This document shows positions 25,701-34,126 of a DNA stretch of 64,000 nucleotides, piece after piece (within the stretch, counting starts at the first letter, position 1; each line of letters starts with the position of its first letter). The notes under the pieces were generated by a model. That model was not told where the DNA came from, ran no database searches, and saw only the letters and a program-made list of their open reading frames with translations. This DNA comes from Salinilacustrithrix sp003476595. Lineage in GTDB: Bacteria; Actinomycetota; Acidimicrobiia; Acidimicrobiales; Salinilacustritrichaceae. The stretch lies in NCBI GenBank assembly GCA_963972525.1, contig CAXAUZ010000010.1, positions 67,012 to 131,011 on the forward strand. Direction: 5' to 3'. Both the position numbers and the translations under genes were made by a program.

Positions 25701-25988
25701 TGGCCGACCAGCGAGTTCGGCGGGATGGGTCTGGAGGGTGCGGTGAAGCTCGGGTACCGCAACGAGCTCGCCGCCATCGAGGACCCCGAGGAGCGCCGCC
25801 GCACGTTCGACGAGATGGTCGAGCGCATGTACGAGGTGGGCAAGGGCACCTCCATGGCGGCCGCCTTCGAGATCGACGACGTGATCGACCCGGTGGACAC
25901 CCGCCGCTGGATCACCACCGGCCTGGCCGCCGCGCCGGCACCGGCGCCCCGCACCGGCAAGAAGCGCCCGAACATCGACACCTGGTGA
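22698..25988 (+). CDS. Single-chain long acyl-CoA carboxylase
   Basis: One 1096-residue chain carries all parts of a biotin-dependent acyl-CoA carboxylase. The biotin carboxylase is at about residues 1-445 (IANRGEIAVR, HPGYGFLSEN, ATP loop VAGGGGRGM, ECNARLQVEHTVTE). The biotin carrier is at about 490-570 with biotinyl-Lys531 in EAMKMEH. The carboxyltransferase is at about 590-1080 (GKRTARENVADL, GGGRPGDTD, CDTPGIMVG, PTSEFGGMGLEGAVKL). Such long acyl-CoA carboxylases act on acetyl-, propionyl- or larger acyl-CoAs. The linker before the carrier domain encodes one copy of a dispersed repeat (24144-24165). GTG at 22698 is chosen as start. Confidence 0.94.
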   Translation: MPAIRRLLIANRGEIAVRIARTARAEGIETVIAHAEDEADAPFVRAGDDTQALAGTGPAAHLSVDGVVAAAVAAGCDAIHPGYGFLSENPELARACREAGITFVGPGVTQLETFGDKLRGRAVAAAAGVPVLAATTGATDLAAAGAFFDEHGPLMVKAVAGGGGRGMRVVTERAELAEAMAACAREAAAAFGDDAVYVEELLTGARHVEVQIVGDGQRVEHLYERDCTLQRRRQKVIETAPAWDLAPSIRVQLQDAAVRLGEHVDYDSLGTVEFLVSGERIAFIECNARLQVEHTVTEAITGLDLVQLQLALAGGSSLSSLGMFAAPPASGAALQARVLMETIGANGEAVPAGGTITRFEAPGGVRVDTFAEDPSTLAGYTTSPRYDSLLAKVVVTADGVDELLDAARGALDDLAIEGVETNAAFLAAVLRDPAVRDGDIDTTWLEANAARLGGGAPTSGRAGATVDRTDPLAVLEHGRPRDGATPALPEREDGSTIAVRAPMQGTVGSIAVSVGDEVAAGTTVVVMEAMKMEHVITAPRGGIVRRIGVEVGDAVFAGHDLVVLEPAEVTATAGLAEEDVDLDEIRPDLAEVIERHAHGLDENRPDAVEKRRKLGKRTARENVADLIDDGSLIEYGPLVVAAQKKRRTIEDLREKTPGDGLVGGVATVGGHPVAVASYDYTVLAGTQGLNNHRKKDRLFEVAEHNRLPVVFFTEGGGGRPGDTDGTGIAGLDCLAFHYFGKLSGLVPLVGIASGRCFAGNAAILGCCDVVIATRDANIGMGGPAMIEGGGLGVYRPEEVGPIEDQIASGVVDVAVEDEVEAVAVAKQYLSYFTEPDLGVWDCADQRWLRRAIPENRLRVYEVRGVIETMFDAGSVLELRRGFGHGMVTSLARIEGRAVGVIANDPAHLAGAIDSDAADKAARFMQLCDAHDLPIVFLCDTPGIMVGPDAERTGLVRHASRLFVTAGGLSVPYMTVVLRKGYGLGAQAMAGGSFHAPLFVVGWPTSEFGGMGLEGAVKLGYRNELAAIEDPEERRRTFDEMVERMYEVGKGTSMAAAFEIDDVIDPVDTRRWITTGLAAAPAPAPRTGKKRPNIDTW
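24144..24165 (+). repeat. Dispersed 22-base element, copy inside a coding linker
   Basis: This 22-base stretch matches 51067-51088 at 21 of 22 positions and is related to 47454-47475 and 50765-50785 on the other strand. The shared core is CAGCACTGCCAG. Here it lies in frame in the flexible linker between the biotin carboxylase and biotin carrier domains and encodes a Gly/Ala/Thr/Pro-type stretch. Confidence 0.55.
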
Positions 25989-26001
25989 GAGCGACCCCCC
26001 G

Positions 26002-27714
26002 ATGAGCCCCCTCGACGGCCCCTTCGACCGCTACCCGCGCTTCGACGAGCTCACCGAGCACCTCCAGCGCCTCGCCGCCGAGCACCCCGACCTGCTCGAC
26101 CTCGACGTCCTGGGCCGGAGCCACGAGGGGCGGGAGCTGTGGATCGCCACGGTCACCAACACCGCCACCGGCCCGCACGACGAGAAGCCGGCCGTCTGGC
26201 TCGACGGCAACATCCACGCCAGCGAGGTCACCGCCTCGGTCGCCTTGCTCCACCTGCTCAGCCACCTCTGCACCGGGCATGGCACCGACGAGCGCATCAC
26301 CCGCGCCCTCGACACCCGCACCTTCTACGTCGTGCCCCGGGTCAACCCCGACGGTGCCGAGCTGGCGCTGTCCGAGGTGCCCTTCGTGGTCCGCTCGACC
26401 ACCCGGGCCTGGCCCCGGCCCGAGCAGCGCGAGGGGCTCGTCGGCGGCGACGTGGACCACGACGGCCGCAGCCTCCAGATGCGGGTCGAGGACCCGAACG
26501 GCACGTGGAAGCCGCATCCGTCGATCCCGAAGCTCCTGGTCGCCCGCGAGCCGGACGAGGACGGTCCCGGCCAGTACTACCGGCTGCTGCGCGAGGGCCA
26601 CGTCGAGGGCTACGACGGCGTCAACATCCCCTCGGCCCCGCCGCTCGCTGGCATCGACTCGAACCGGAACTTCCCCTACCAGTGGCGCCGCTTCCCCGAC
26701 GGCGGGGGCTTCGGGTGGGGGCACGGTGACTTCCCGACCAGCGAGCCGGAGGTGCGCGCCGTCGTCCAGGGCGTCGTGGACCGCCCCAACATCGGCATCT
26801 ACTTCGCCCACCACACGTATTCGGGCGTGATCCTGCGCCCGTACTCGGACCGGCCCGACGACGCGTTCCCCACCGTCGACAAGTGGACCTACGACGAGCT
26901 CGGCCGTCGCGCCGAGGAGATCACCGGCTACCCGTACCTCGGCGTGTACGACGGGTTCCGCTACGACCCCAAGGACGTCATCACCGGCGTCGGCGACGAC
27001 TGGGCCTACGACCACCGCGGGCTGTTCGCGTGGACCACCGAGTTCTGGAACCCGCTGACGGCTGCCGGCATCGAGGACCCCCACCCGATCGAGTGGTACC
27101 GGGACCACACCCTCGACGACGAGCTGAAGCTGCTCGCCTGGGTGGAGGAGAACGTGCCGGAGGGGTACGTCGACTGGTACCCCTTCGACCACCCCCAGCT
27201 CGGCCGGGTGGAGCTCGGCGGCTGGCACGCAGCGGCGGTGTTCCGGAACCCACCGCCCCACCTCCTCGAGGCCGAGGTCGCGCCGCACTCCGAGCTGGCG
27301 GTGCACCAGGCCCTGTGCCTGCCCCGGCTGCGGATGCGGGACACCTCCGTCGAGCAGCTCGGCGAGGACACCTGGCAGGTGCGCGTCGTCGTGGAGAACG
27401 CCGGCTGGCTCCCGACCAACGTGACGAAGCGGGCCGAGGACGTGCGGGTGGCGACGCCGGTCGAGGCGCGGGTGGCGCTCCCCGATGGCGCCTCCCTGGT
27501 CCACGGGACGGCGCGGGTCGAGCTCGGCCAGCTGTCGGGGCGTGCCCTGCGCCGCTCGGCGGTGGGCATGTTCGGCCCGCCCAACGACGGCACCGGCGAC
27601 CGCGGGTCCGCGACGTGGACGGTCCGCGCTCCTGCGGGTACATCCGTCGAGGTGGTCGTGCGCAGCGACCGGGCCGGCGTCGTGCGCGCCTCCGTGGATC
27701 TCACGGCGCGGTGA
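26002..27714 (+). CDS. M14-family zinc carboxypeptidase
   Basis: The 570-residue protein has an M14 peptidase domain in its first 380 residues and a beta-rich C-terminal region. Zinc ligands are His72 and Glu75 in NIHASE and a later histidine in FAHHTYSG; the catalytic glutamate is probably in TTEFWNP. GIDSNRNFPYQW carries the Asn-Arg pair that binds the substrate carboxylate. There is no signal peptide, so it is probably cytoplasmic, unlike digestive carboxypeptidases. It begins 13 bases after the carboxylase stop and could be cotranscribed with it. A large hairpin separates it from the convergent transporter gene. Confidence 0.88.
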   Translation: MSPLDGPFDRYPRFDELTEHLQRLAAEHPDLLDLDVLGRSHEGRELWIATVTNTATGPHDEKPAVWLDGNIHASEVTASVALLHLLSHLCTGHGTDERITRALDTRTFYVVPRVNPDGAELALSEVPFVVRSTTRAWPRPEQREGLVGGDVDHDGRSLQMRVEDPNGTWKPHPSIPKLLVAREPDEDGPGQYYRLLREGHVEGYDGVNIPSAPPLAGIDSNRNFPYQWRRFPDGGGFGWGHGDFPTSEPEVRAVVQGVVDRPNIGIYFAHHTYSGVILRPYSDRPDDAFPTVDKWTYDELGRRAEEITGYPYLGVYDGFRYDPKDVITGVGDDWAYDHRGLFAWTTEFWNPLTAAGIEDPHPIEWYRDHTLDDELKLLAWVEENVPEGYVDWYPFDHPQLGRVELGGWHAAAVFRNPPPHLLEAEVAPHSELAVHQALCLPRLRMRDTSVEQLGEDTWQVRVVVENAGWLPTNVTKRAEDVRVATPVEARVALPDGASLVHGTARVELGQLSGRALRRSAVGMFGPPNDGTGDRGSATWTVRAPAGTSVEVVVRSDRAGVVRASVDLTAR

Positions 27715-27719
27715 GGGCA

Positions 27720-27779
27720 GCGCGGGGCCGGATCCGTGCGGTCCGCCCCCTCAGGCCACGGGGGTGATCCGTCCTGCGC
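27720..27779. terminator. Bidirectional hairpin between convergent genes
   Basis: CGGATC (27729-27734) pairs with GATCCG (27766-27771), extended outward by GCGC (27720-27723) with GCGC (27776-27779) through small mismatches. Inside, CCCCC and GGGGG form a second stem. It fills the 69-base gap between the convergent carboxypeptidase and MFS genes, as expected for a shared terminator, although without T tracts. Confidence 0.5.
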
Positions 27780-27783
27780 ACGT

Positions 27784-29022
27784 TCATCCGACCCCTCCGG
27801 CGATCCGGGCCGCATCGGGGGAGCGCAGAAGGCGAAGCATGGCCCAGACACCGACCAGCGGCCCGGCGGCGAGGACGGCGAACGCCCATCGCCAGGTGAC
27901 CAGCTCGACCAGCTCCGGGATGAGCCAGATCGTGACGACCGTGAGCGTGAACCCGGCGGCGAGCTGGAGCGTGACGGCCGTACCGACGTAGCGCTGATCG
28001 GCGAGCTCGGTGACGATGGCCGAGAACTGCGCCGAGTCGGCCACCACCCAGAACCCCCACACCAGGCCCACGGCCAGCACCAGCGGCACCGGTGCGGTGT
28101 GGAGCCACCCGATCGCGACAGCGCAGCCCCCGCTGATCACCATCGAGAGCGCGGCCGTCCGCGTCCGCCCCCAGCGATCGCCGAGCACACCGCCCACGAT
28201 GCAGCCGACGCCGATGGCCGCCGCCGTCGCGAACGCCGCACCGCGGACGGGATCGTCGGAACCGTCTCGCAGCAGCCGGTCGGCGAAGAACACCGAGAAC
28301 CACGCCCACATCGCGTAGAGCTCCCACATGTGCCCGAAGTAGCCGAGCGTGGCGAGGCGCACCCCGGGATCGGCGAAGGCCCGAGGCACCTGGGTCGGGT
28401 CGAACACCGCCTTCGGGAACGGGAACGGCCCATCACGTCCAGCCAGCTCGGCGACCAGCCCGCCGGTGACCGTGAGCCCGGAGGTGACGACGATGACCAC
28501 CTCCCAGCGGACGCCGCCCAGACCGTTCACCAGGTGCGGCACCGCAGAGCCCAACGTCAGCGCGCCCACCATCACGCCGAGCGCGGTGCCGCGACGGAGC
28601 CGGAACCACGTCGCCATCGACTTCAGCCCGGGTGGGTAGATCCCGGCGAGGAAGAACCCGGTGGCGAACCGGAACGCGATGGCCGTGCTGGCACCGCCGG
28701 CCACCAGCAGCACGAGGTTGGCCCCCGCGGCACCGGTCGCCCCGTACAGGATCAGTCGACGGGGCGCGATCAGGTCGGCGAGGTTCAGGGTGGCGGACAG
28801 CAGCGCTCCGCAGACGAAGCCCAGCTGCACCGCGATCGTCAACCACGAGGCGGCAGTCGGGGTGAGGTGCCACTCCGTGCGCAGCTGGGGGAGGGCGGCG
28901 GATGCCGAGAACCACGTCGTCATGGCCAGGACCATGGCGATGGCCAGCCGGCACAGGGCCGACCACCGCCCCGCCGGGTCACCCACGAGCGGGGCGGCGG
29001 CCTCCCTGGTGCTCAGCCCCAC
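27784..29022 (-). CDS. MFS transporter
   Basis: The 412-residue protein has about 12 hydrophobic helices and the layout of the major facilitator superfamily, nitrate/nitrite or CynX-like branch. Motif A-like loops appear as DLIAPRRLI after helix 2 and GDRWGRTR in the second half. A GIYPPGLKSMATWF segment in the fourth-helix region is typical of this branch. The substrate is unknown. The GTG at 29022 lies inside the end of the acyl-CoA dehydrogenase gene (10-base overlap), which indicates coupling to it and suggests transport of a compound that the dehydrogenase handles. Confidence 0.82.
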   Translation of the reverse strand: MGLSTREAAAPLVGDPAGRWSALCRLAIAMVLAMTTWFSASAALPQLRTEWHLTPTAASWLTIAVQLGFVCGALLSATLNLADLIAPRRLILYGATGAAGANLVLLVAGGASTAIAFRFATGFFLAGIYPPGLKSMATWFRLRRGTALGVMVGALTLGSAVPHLVNGLGGVRWEVVIVVTSGLTVTGGLVAELAGRDGPFPFPKAVFDPTQVPRAFADPGVRLATLGYFGHMWELYAMWAWFSVFFADRLLRDGSDDPVRGAAFATAAAIGVGCIVGGVLGDRWGRTRTAALSMVISGGCAVAIGWLHTAPVPLVLAVGLVWGFWVVADSAQFSAIVTELADQRYVGTAVTLQLAAGFTLTVVTIWLIPELVELVTWRWAFAVLAAGPLVGVWAMLRLLRSPDAARIAGGVG

Positions 29023-30212
29023 CGCAGTGCGTCGTCGGGGTCGATGCCGAGGCAGAGCTTGCCGATGAGCTCGTGCGCGAGGAGCGTGTTGCCCGGGTGG
29101 AAGCGGCCCATCCGTGCATCGCGGAAGATCTGCTCCATGCGGCTGCGCTTGAACGCGCCCGCCCCGCCGGTGAGGTCCATGGCCCGGTCGACCACCCCGT
29201 AGGACTCGTTGATGACCCGGTGGCGGGTGGCCACGAGGCGCACCGGCCAGTCCGCGTGCTCGACACCCGTCGCCCAGTCGTCCGCGGTCCGCTCGAGCAG
29301 CGCCTGGCTGGCATCGAGGGCGATGCGCATCTCCGCCACGTTGTGCTGCACCTCGGGGTGGTGGGCCATGGACCGGGTCAGCGCCACCGACGTCTTCTTC
29401 GGCATGCCGGCCACGGTGAGGTCGAAGGCCCGGCGCGCGATCCCGTGGTAGACGGCGGCGAAGTCGACGAGCGCCCACGCGAAGACGGCGACCTGGAACA
29501 GGTCGGCGCCGCCGAACCCAGGCGGGCAGACGCGGATCACCAGGTCGTCGTCGGCGACGGCATCGGCGAGCACCGTGTCGTGGCTCTGCGTCGCCCGCAT
29601 GCCGAGCGTGTCCCAGGTGTCGATGATCTCGAGGCCCTCGGTGTCCCGGCGGAGGAACCCGTGCACCACCTTCGGGTCCTGCGGGTCGCTCGTGTCCATG
29701 GCGTGGAAGCCGGCCAGGTCCCAGACGGGGGACAGGCTGCCGAAGATCTTGTGCCCGTTGATCTTCCAGCCACCATCGACCCGCTCGGCGGACGAGCTGG
29801 AAAGGAGCAGGGGGATGTCGTTGCCGGCCTCGCCGTGGAGGGCAGCGAAGACCTTCCCGGCCGCCGCCTCCTCCAGGATGAACCGTCCCGACTCATCGCC
29901 GGCTCGCAGGAGATCGGCAGCGACACCGGTCCAGTACACGTGCATGTTCACGGCCAGCGCCGTGGCCGGGGCGACGTACGCGATGCGTCCGATCGCCCGA
30001 CTGACCTGGTCGAGGCCCAGGCCGTGGCCGCCGTACTCGACGGGCACGGCAATGTCGAGGAAGCCGGTGGCCCGCAGCTCGTCGAAGTCCTCCTGGAAGA
30101 AGGCGTTGTCGCGGTCGTACCCCGGCGCGCGCTCGTCCATCCGGGCGAGGAGATCGGCCGGCAGGAGCGCGTCGATGGTGGCGTCCGTGCTGGAGGGCTG
30201 GATGGTGGTCAT
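29013..30212 (-). CDS. Acyl-CoA dehydrogenase-family flavoprotein
   Basis: This 399-residue protein has the acyl-CoA dehydrogenase fold: an N-terminal helical domain, a beta domain with VDGGWKINGHKIFGSL (about residues 145-160) and a C-terminal helical domain with LTGGAGAFKRSRMEQIFRD-type sequence. The catalytic Glu of straight-chain dehydrogenases is not obvious, so it may act on an unusual substrate or as a flavin-dependent hydroxylase-like enzyme. ATG at 30212 is preceded by GGGAG seven bases upstream. The order DUF4242 protein, dehydrogenase, transporter suggests one operon, divergent from the large regulator gene. Confidence 0.82.
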   Translation of the reverse strand: MTTIQPSSTDATIDALLPADLLARMDERAPGYDRDNAFFQEDFDELRATGFLDIAVPVEYGGHGLGLDQVSRAIGRIAYVAPATALAVNMHVYWTGVAADLLRAGDESGRFILEEAAAGKVFAALHGEAGNDIPLLLSSSSAERVDGGWKINGHKIFGSLSPVWDLAGFHAMDTSDPQDPKVVHGFLRRDTEGLEIIDTWDTLGMRATQSHDTVLADAVADDDLVIRVCPPGFGGADLFQVAVFAWALVDFAAVYHGIARRAFDLTVAGMPKKTSVALTRSMAHHPEVQHNVAEMRIALDASQALLERTADDWATGVEHADWPVRLVATRHRVINESYGVVDRAMDLTGGAGAFKRSRMEQIFRDARMGRFHPGNTLLAHELIGKLCLGIDPDDALRWG

Positions 30213-30240
30213 GTCTGGTGCTCCCTGTCGATGATGTGCT

Positions 30241-30519
30241 TCAGGTGGTCGACGACGACGGGAACCGGTCGGCCATGGGGCCGATCTCTTCGACGGCGAC
30301 GACCGCATCCGCAGGGATCCCGAGGCGGGCCGCGGCTTCGCGCAGCGCCTCGGGGTTCGGGGCTTCGTAGAGGCAGTACGTCCTGCGCTTGTCAGCCGAG
30401 AGGAACGACAGGATCCACTTCACACCCACGTCGTCGTTGACGAGCTTGATCTCGTCCTCGTCCAGCGCGTCGGGATCCAACCCCTCGAGGAAGGTCCGTT
30501 CGATCACGTACAGGCCCAT
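30241..30519 (-). CDS. DUF4242-family small protein
   Basis: The 92-residue product matches the DUF4242/SCO4226-type ferredoxin-like fold: it starts with YVIERTF, has a WILSFLSADKRRTYCLYEAPN middle and ends in an acidic-proline tail. A Streptomyces member has been described as a nickel-binding dimer; the function in general is unknown. Its start has GGAGCGG a few bases upstream. It is the first gene of the operon with the acyl-CoA dehydrogenase and MFS genes, 28 bases before the dehydrogenase start. Confidence 0.75.
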   Translation of the reverse strand: MGLYVIERTFLEGLDPDALDEDEIKLVNDDVGVKWILSFLSADKRRTYCLYEAPNPEALREAAARLGIPADAVVAVEEIGPMADRFPSSSTT

Positions 30520-30665
30520 CGTCCGCTCCTGCGACGCATGCCCCCGGCTGCCGGCCAGCCGGGGACTGCGGTCGTCGTCCCGAGCAACGTACGACCGGCC
30601 ATCCGAACCGTCATGACCTGATCGGACCTTTGGTTTTCTCCCCGGCAGGGCTCACGGAGCGGCCG

Positions 30666-30681
30666 TATAGTCAGACCTGAC
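30666..30681 (+). promoter_or_regulatory. -10 box with overlapping GTCAG/CTGAC palindrome
   Basis: TATAGT (30666-30671) lies 33 bases before the regulator start codon. Overlapping it, GTCAG (30670-30674) and CTGAC (30677-30681) form an inverted repeat with a two-base spacer. A related GACCTGA occurs at 30615. This is the intergenic region between the divergent regulator and the DUF4242 operon, so an operator is plausible. Confidence 0.35.
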
Positions 30682-30704
30682 CATCGGCCGCGAGGCGATC
30701 TGAC

Positions 30705-33700
30705 ATGACCCACTCCGGGACGGCGACGACAACGGTCGTCTACGCCGACGTCGAGGGTGGCACCGGCGGGATGATCCAGGAGTCGACCGACCTGCTCCGG
30801 GCGGTGTTCTCGCGGTTCGGTGGGGAGATCCTCGAGACGGCCGACGACGCGGTGGTCGCGGTCTTCGCCGCGGCATCCGACGCCGTTGCCGCCGCCGTGG
30901 CGCTCCAGCGACGACTGGCGCACGAGCGGTCCCCGTTGCAGCTCGCGCTCGGGATCGACGCCGGCGATGTCAGCTGGGACCACGGCTCGTGCTTCGGGCA
31001 GCCGACCGTGGTCGCCCGGCGACTCGCGACCGGTGCCCCGCCCGGACGGGTGCAGGTCTCCTCGGTCGTGCGGCTCATGGCGGGCTCGCGCGCCGGCGCC
31101 TCGTACCGGCACCTCGGCACGATCGCCCTCGATGGCCTCGATGCTGCAGTCGACGCGTTCGACGTCGACTGCGGTGACGACCCGGTGACCGAGGCGGCGT
31201 GGCCGTTCCCGGCGACCCTGCCGGTGTCGGACCGCCCCTTCGTCGGTCGTCGGGACGAGTCGGCCGTGCTGCGTCGGGCGTGGCAGCGGACCGTGGCCGG
31301 TGGCAACGAGATCGTGCTGATCGGAGGCGAGGCCGGTGCCGGCAAGACCCGGCTCGCCACCGAGACGGCACGGGAGCTGCACGCATCCGGCGCCATCGTG
31401 CTGAGCGGGCTCAACGACAGCGAGCTGTCGCTGCCGTACCAGCCGTGGGTGATGGTGATCGACCAGCTCCTGCACCACCTGCCGCCTGCCGTGCTCCAGG
31501 ACCTCAGCACCGAGCTGGCTGCCCTGCGGGTCCTGGATGCGCGCATCGAGCGCCACGTCGCCGGCCTGGGCCGCCTCGATCCGGTCGAGCCCGAGGCCCA
31601 GCGCCACCTCGTTCTGCAGGGCCTCGCCGCGCTGCTCGCCGCCGCGGCGGGCATCGCACCGACGGTGCTCGTCCTCGACGACCTGCACTGGGCCGGGCAG
31701 CAGACGCTCGACGTGCTCCGCTACGTGGCTCGGACCGCGCCGGTGGGCCAGCTCCTCGTGATCGGGACCTTCCGCGACACGAGCGATGCCGCTGGTGCAC
31801 GGCTGAGCGCCACCCTCGCGGACCTGCGCCGCTTCGAGCGGACGACGAGGGTGAAGCTCACCGGCCTCGACCTCGAATCGGTCCTCGAGCTCGTGGCAGC
31901 GAGCCGCTCCGGTGCGAACGGTGACATCGCGGAGCTCGCGGCTGTCGTCGCCCGGCGCACCGGTGGGAACCCGTTCCTGGTGTGGGAGCTGTGCGCCCAC
32001 CTCGACGAGTCCACCGGCGCACCGGTGCCGGACAGCGTGATCGAGGTCGTCGGCGCGCGCACCCGACGGCTCTCCCCCGCTGCCCGCACCGCGGCGGAGG
32101 TCATCGCGGTGGCGGCGAACCGGGTGCCGCTGACGGTCCTCGGAGACGCCGCCGCGCTGGACGGCGGCGAGCTCGCGACCGCCATCACCGAGCTCGTGGA
32201 CTCCGGACTCGTCGACGAGGTCACCGGCCCGGTGCCCGAGTACCAGTACGCCCACGCCCTGCTCCGCGATGCCGTGGTCGCGCCGCTGAGCGGCCCGAGC
32301 CGGATGCACCTCCACCTCGATCTCGCCCGGGCGATCGAGCGCGCCCACGAGGCGGACCGACGGTCGGTCCTGCCCGAGCTGGCTCGCCACTACGCCGCGT
32401 CCGCCGCGGTCGGTGGTCGGGACAAGGCCGTCTACTACGGGGCGCGCGCCGCCGCCCAGGCCCGGCAGACGGCGGCCTACGACGAAGGCGTCTCCGTCCT
32501 GCGCACGGTGCTGGACGCGATGCCCGGCAGCGGCCCGGACCAGATCGACCTCGCCATCGACCTGATCGACCTCCTGCAGCGATCGGGCCACCACCTCGAG
32601 TCCCTCGCGGTCGGGCGCAGCACCTTCGGGGATGCCCGGGCGATGGGCGACGTCGCCCGCCAGGCGGAGGTGGCGCTGCAGTGCGAGCGGGTGAACCACC
32701 TCGCCGGGGGTGGTGGTCCGGAGATCAACGAGATGCTCGAGCTCGTCCTCGCCGAGATGGGCGACGGCGACGAGCGGACCCACGTCCGGCTCCGCAGCGC
32801 CCTCGGACGAGCCCGCTCGCTCGCCGGCGACGACGGCGCCGACGCCCTGATGGAGTCCGCGCTGCACGAGGCCCGTGAGCTCGGCGACGAGGGGGCGTTG
32901 GCCCTGGCGATCGAGGTCAGCTTCCTCGGTTCGCAGGGCCCCGAGGTGCAGCTGGCCCGGAGCTACGAGCTGGAGAAGCTCACGACGTCGCTGCGCGATC
33001 CGTGGGCGACGATGTGGGCGACCGCGAACCGGATCCGGGTGCTGCTCGTGATGGGCCGGCTCGCCGAGGCCGAGGCCGAGCTGCGGGCGCACCGGGACGT
33101 GGCCTACCGACATCGCTTCTTCCTGTTCCAGTTCATGTCCTGCGTGCTCGAGAGCGTCCTGCACCTCGCGGCCGGGGCGTTCGAGCAGGCCGAGGCGGCG
33201 GCCGAGGAGGCGGAGGCGATCGGCCTCAGCGACGAAGGGCTGTCGGGGAGCGGTATCTACGGGCTGCTGATGTTCTCGATCCGGCGGGAGCAGGGCCGCC
33301 TGGAGGAGATGCGACCGGTGCTCTTGTTGCTGGCCAGGGCGGGCCAGCACGCGGCGGTCTGGGCACCCGGCGCCGCGCTGGCCGCCGCGGAGCTCGGCCT
33401 CCTGGACGAGGCCCGGTCGTCGTTCGATGCCGTCGCGCCGGACCGGTTCAGCGCCGTGCCCCGCGACAACGTCTGGCCGGCAGCGCTCACCTTCCTCTCG
33501 GAGACGGCCCTGCTCCTCGATGCTCGGGAGCAGGCCGAGGAGCTCATCGATGAGCTCGCCCCGTACCGCGGCCAGGCGCTCATGGCCGGGTTCACGACGT
33601 CGTTCGGTCCGACCGATCGGTTGCGGAGCGCGCTGAGCGAGCTCATCGGTCGACCCGACGACGCCGACCGCCTCCTCGGCGCCGCACGGGAGCTGGCGGC

Positions 33701-34103
33701 ACGTGCCGGCTCGCCGGTGTGGATGGCGCGTGTCGAGCACACGCAGTCCTGGATCCTCGCGGGGCGGGGCGATGCTGTCGGCGCAGCACGGCACCACGAG
33801 GCTGCGTCCCGGCTGGGGGAGCCGCTGGGCATGGCCGCCGTCCGGGAGCCCGCCGCGGTCGCGGTGCGGGATCGGAGGAGCCCGGCAACCGGTGCGCCGC
33901 CAGGCGGCCTGTCCCCGAGGGAGGCAGACGTCCTCGCGCTCATCGCGCAGGGCTGCACGAACCGGGAGATCGCCGAGCGGCTCCTCATCAGCCCGAACAC
34001 CGCCGCGAACCACGTCCGGTCCATCCTGCAGAAGACCGGCTGCGCCAATCGGGCGGAGGCCGCGGCGCAGTCCGTCCGCAGCGCCCTCCTCCCCGGCGGG
34101 TAG
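30705..34103 (+). CDS. Large ATP-binding LuxR-type (LAL) transcription regulator with cyclase-like N-terminus
   Basis: This 1132-residue protein has four regions. Residues 8-150 resemble a class III nucleotide cyclase: both metal-binding Asp positions survive (YADVEGGT and ETADDAVVAVF), but the Asn of the transition-state Asn-Arg pair is replaced in PTVVARRL, so activity is doubtful. Residues about 180-450 form a STAND-type ATPase with Lys214 in GGEAGAGKT and Asp325/326 in VLVLDDLHW. A long TPR-like helical region follows. A LuxR helix-turn-helix occupies the last 70 residues (LSPREADVLALIAQG, NREIAERL, NTAANHVRSI). The gene is divergent from the DUF4242/dehydrogenase/transporter operon, which it probably controls. 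Confidence 0.9.
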   Translation: MTHSGTATTTVVYADVEGGTGGMIQESTDLLRAVFSRFGGEILETADDAVVAVFAAASDAVAAAVALQRRLAHERSPLQLALGIDAGDVSWDHGSCFGQPTVVARRLATGAPPGRVQVSSVVRLMAGSRAGASYRHLGTIALDGLDAAVDAFDVDCGDDPVTEAAWPFPATLPVSDRPFVGRRDESAVLRRAWQRTVAGGNEIVLIGGEAGAGKTRLATETARELHASGAIVLSGLNDSELSLPYQPWVMVIDQLLHHLPPAVLQDLSTELAALRVLDARIERHVAGLGRLDPVEPEAQRHLVLQGLAALLAAAAGIAPTVLVLDDLHWAGQQTLDVLRYVARTAPVGQLLVIGTFRDTSDAAGARLSATLADLRRFERTTRVKLTGLDLESVLELVAASRSGANGDIAELAAVVARRTGGNPFLVWELCAHLDESTGAPVPDSVIEVVGARTRRLSPAARTAAEVIAVAANRVPLTVLGDAAALDGGELATAITELVDSGLVDEVTGPVPEYQYAHALLRDAVVAPLSGPSRMHLHLDLARAIERAHEADRRSVLPELARHYAASAAVGGRDKAVYYGARAAAQARQTAAYDEGVSVLRTVLDAMPGSGPDQIDLAIDLIDLLQRSGHHLESLAVGRSTFGDARAMGDVARQAEVALQCERVNHLAGGGGPEINEMLELVLAEMGDGDERTHVRLRSALGRARSLAGDDGADALMESALHEARELGDEGALALAIEVSFLGSQGPEVQLARSYELEKLTTSLRDPWATMWATANRIRVLLVMGRLAEAEAELRAHRDVAYRHRFFLFQFMSCVLESVLHLAAGAFEQAEAAAEEAEAIGLSDEGLSGSGIYGLLMFSIRREQGRLEEMRPVLLLLARAGQHAAVWAPGAALAAAELGLLDEARSSFDAVAPDRFSAVPRDNVWPAALTFLSETALLLDAREQAEELIDELAPYRGQALMAGFTTSFGPTDRLRSALSELIGRPDDADRLLGAARELAARAGSPVWMARVEHTQSWILAGRGDAVGAARHHEAASRLGEPLGMAAVREPAAVAVRDRRSPATGAPPGGLSPREADVLALIAQGCTNREIAERLLISPNTAANHVRSILQKTGCANRAEAAAQSVRSALLPGG

Positions 34104-34126
34104 GCGTCGACCGGAACGGGGCTGGC

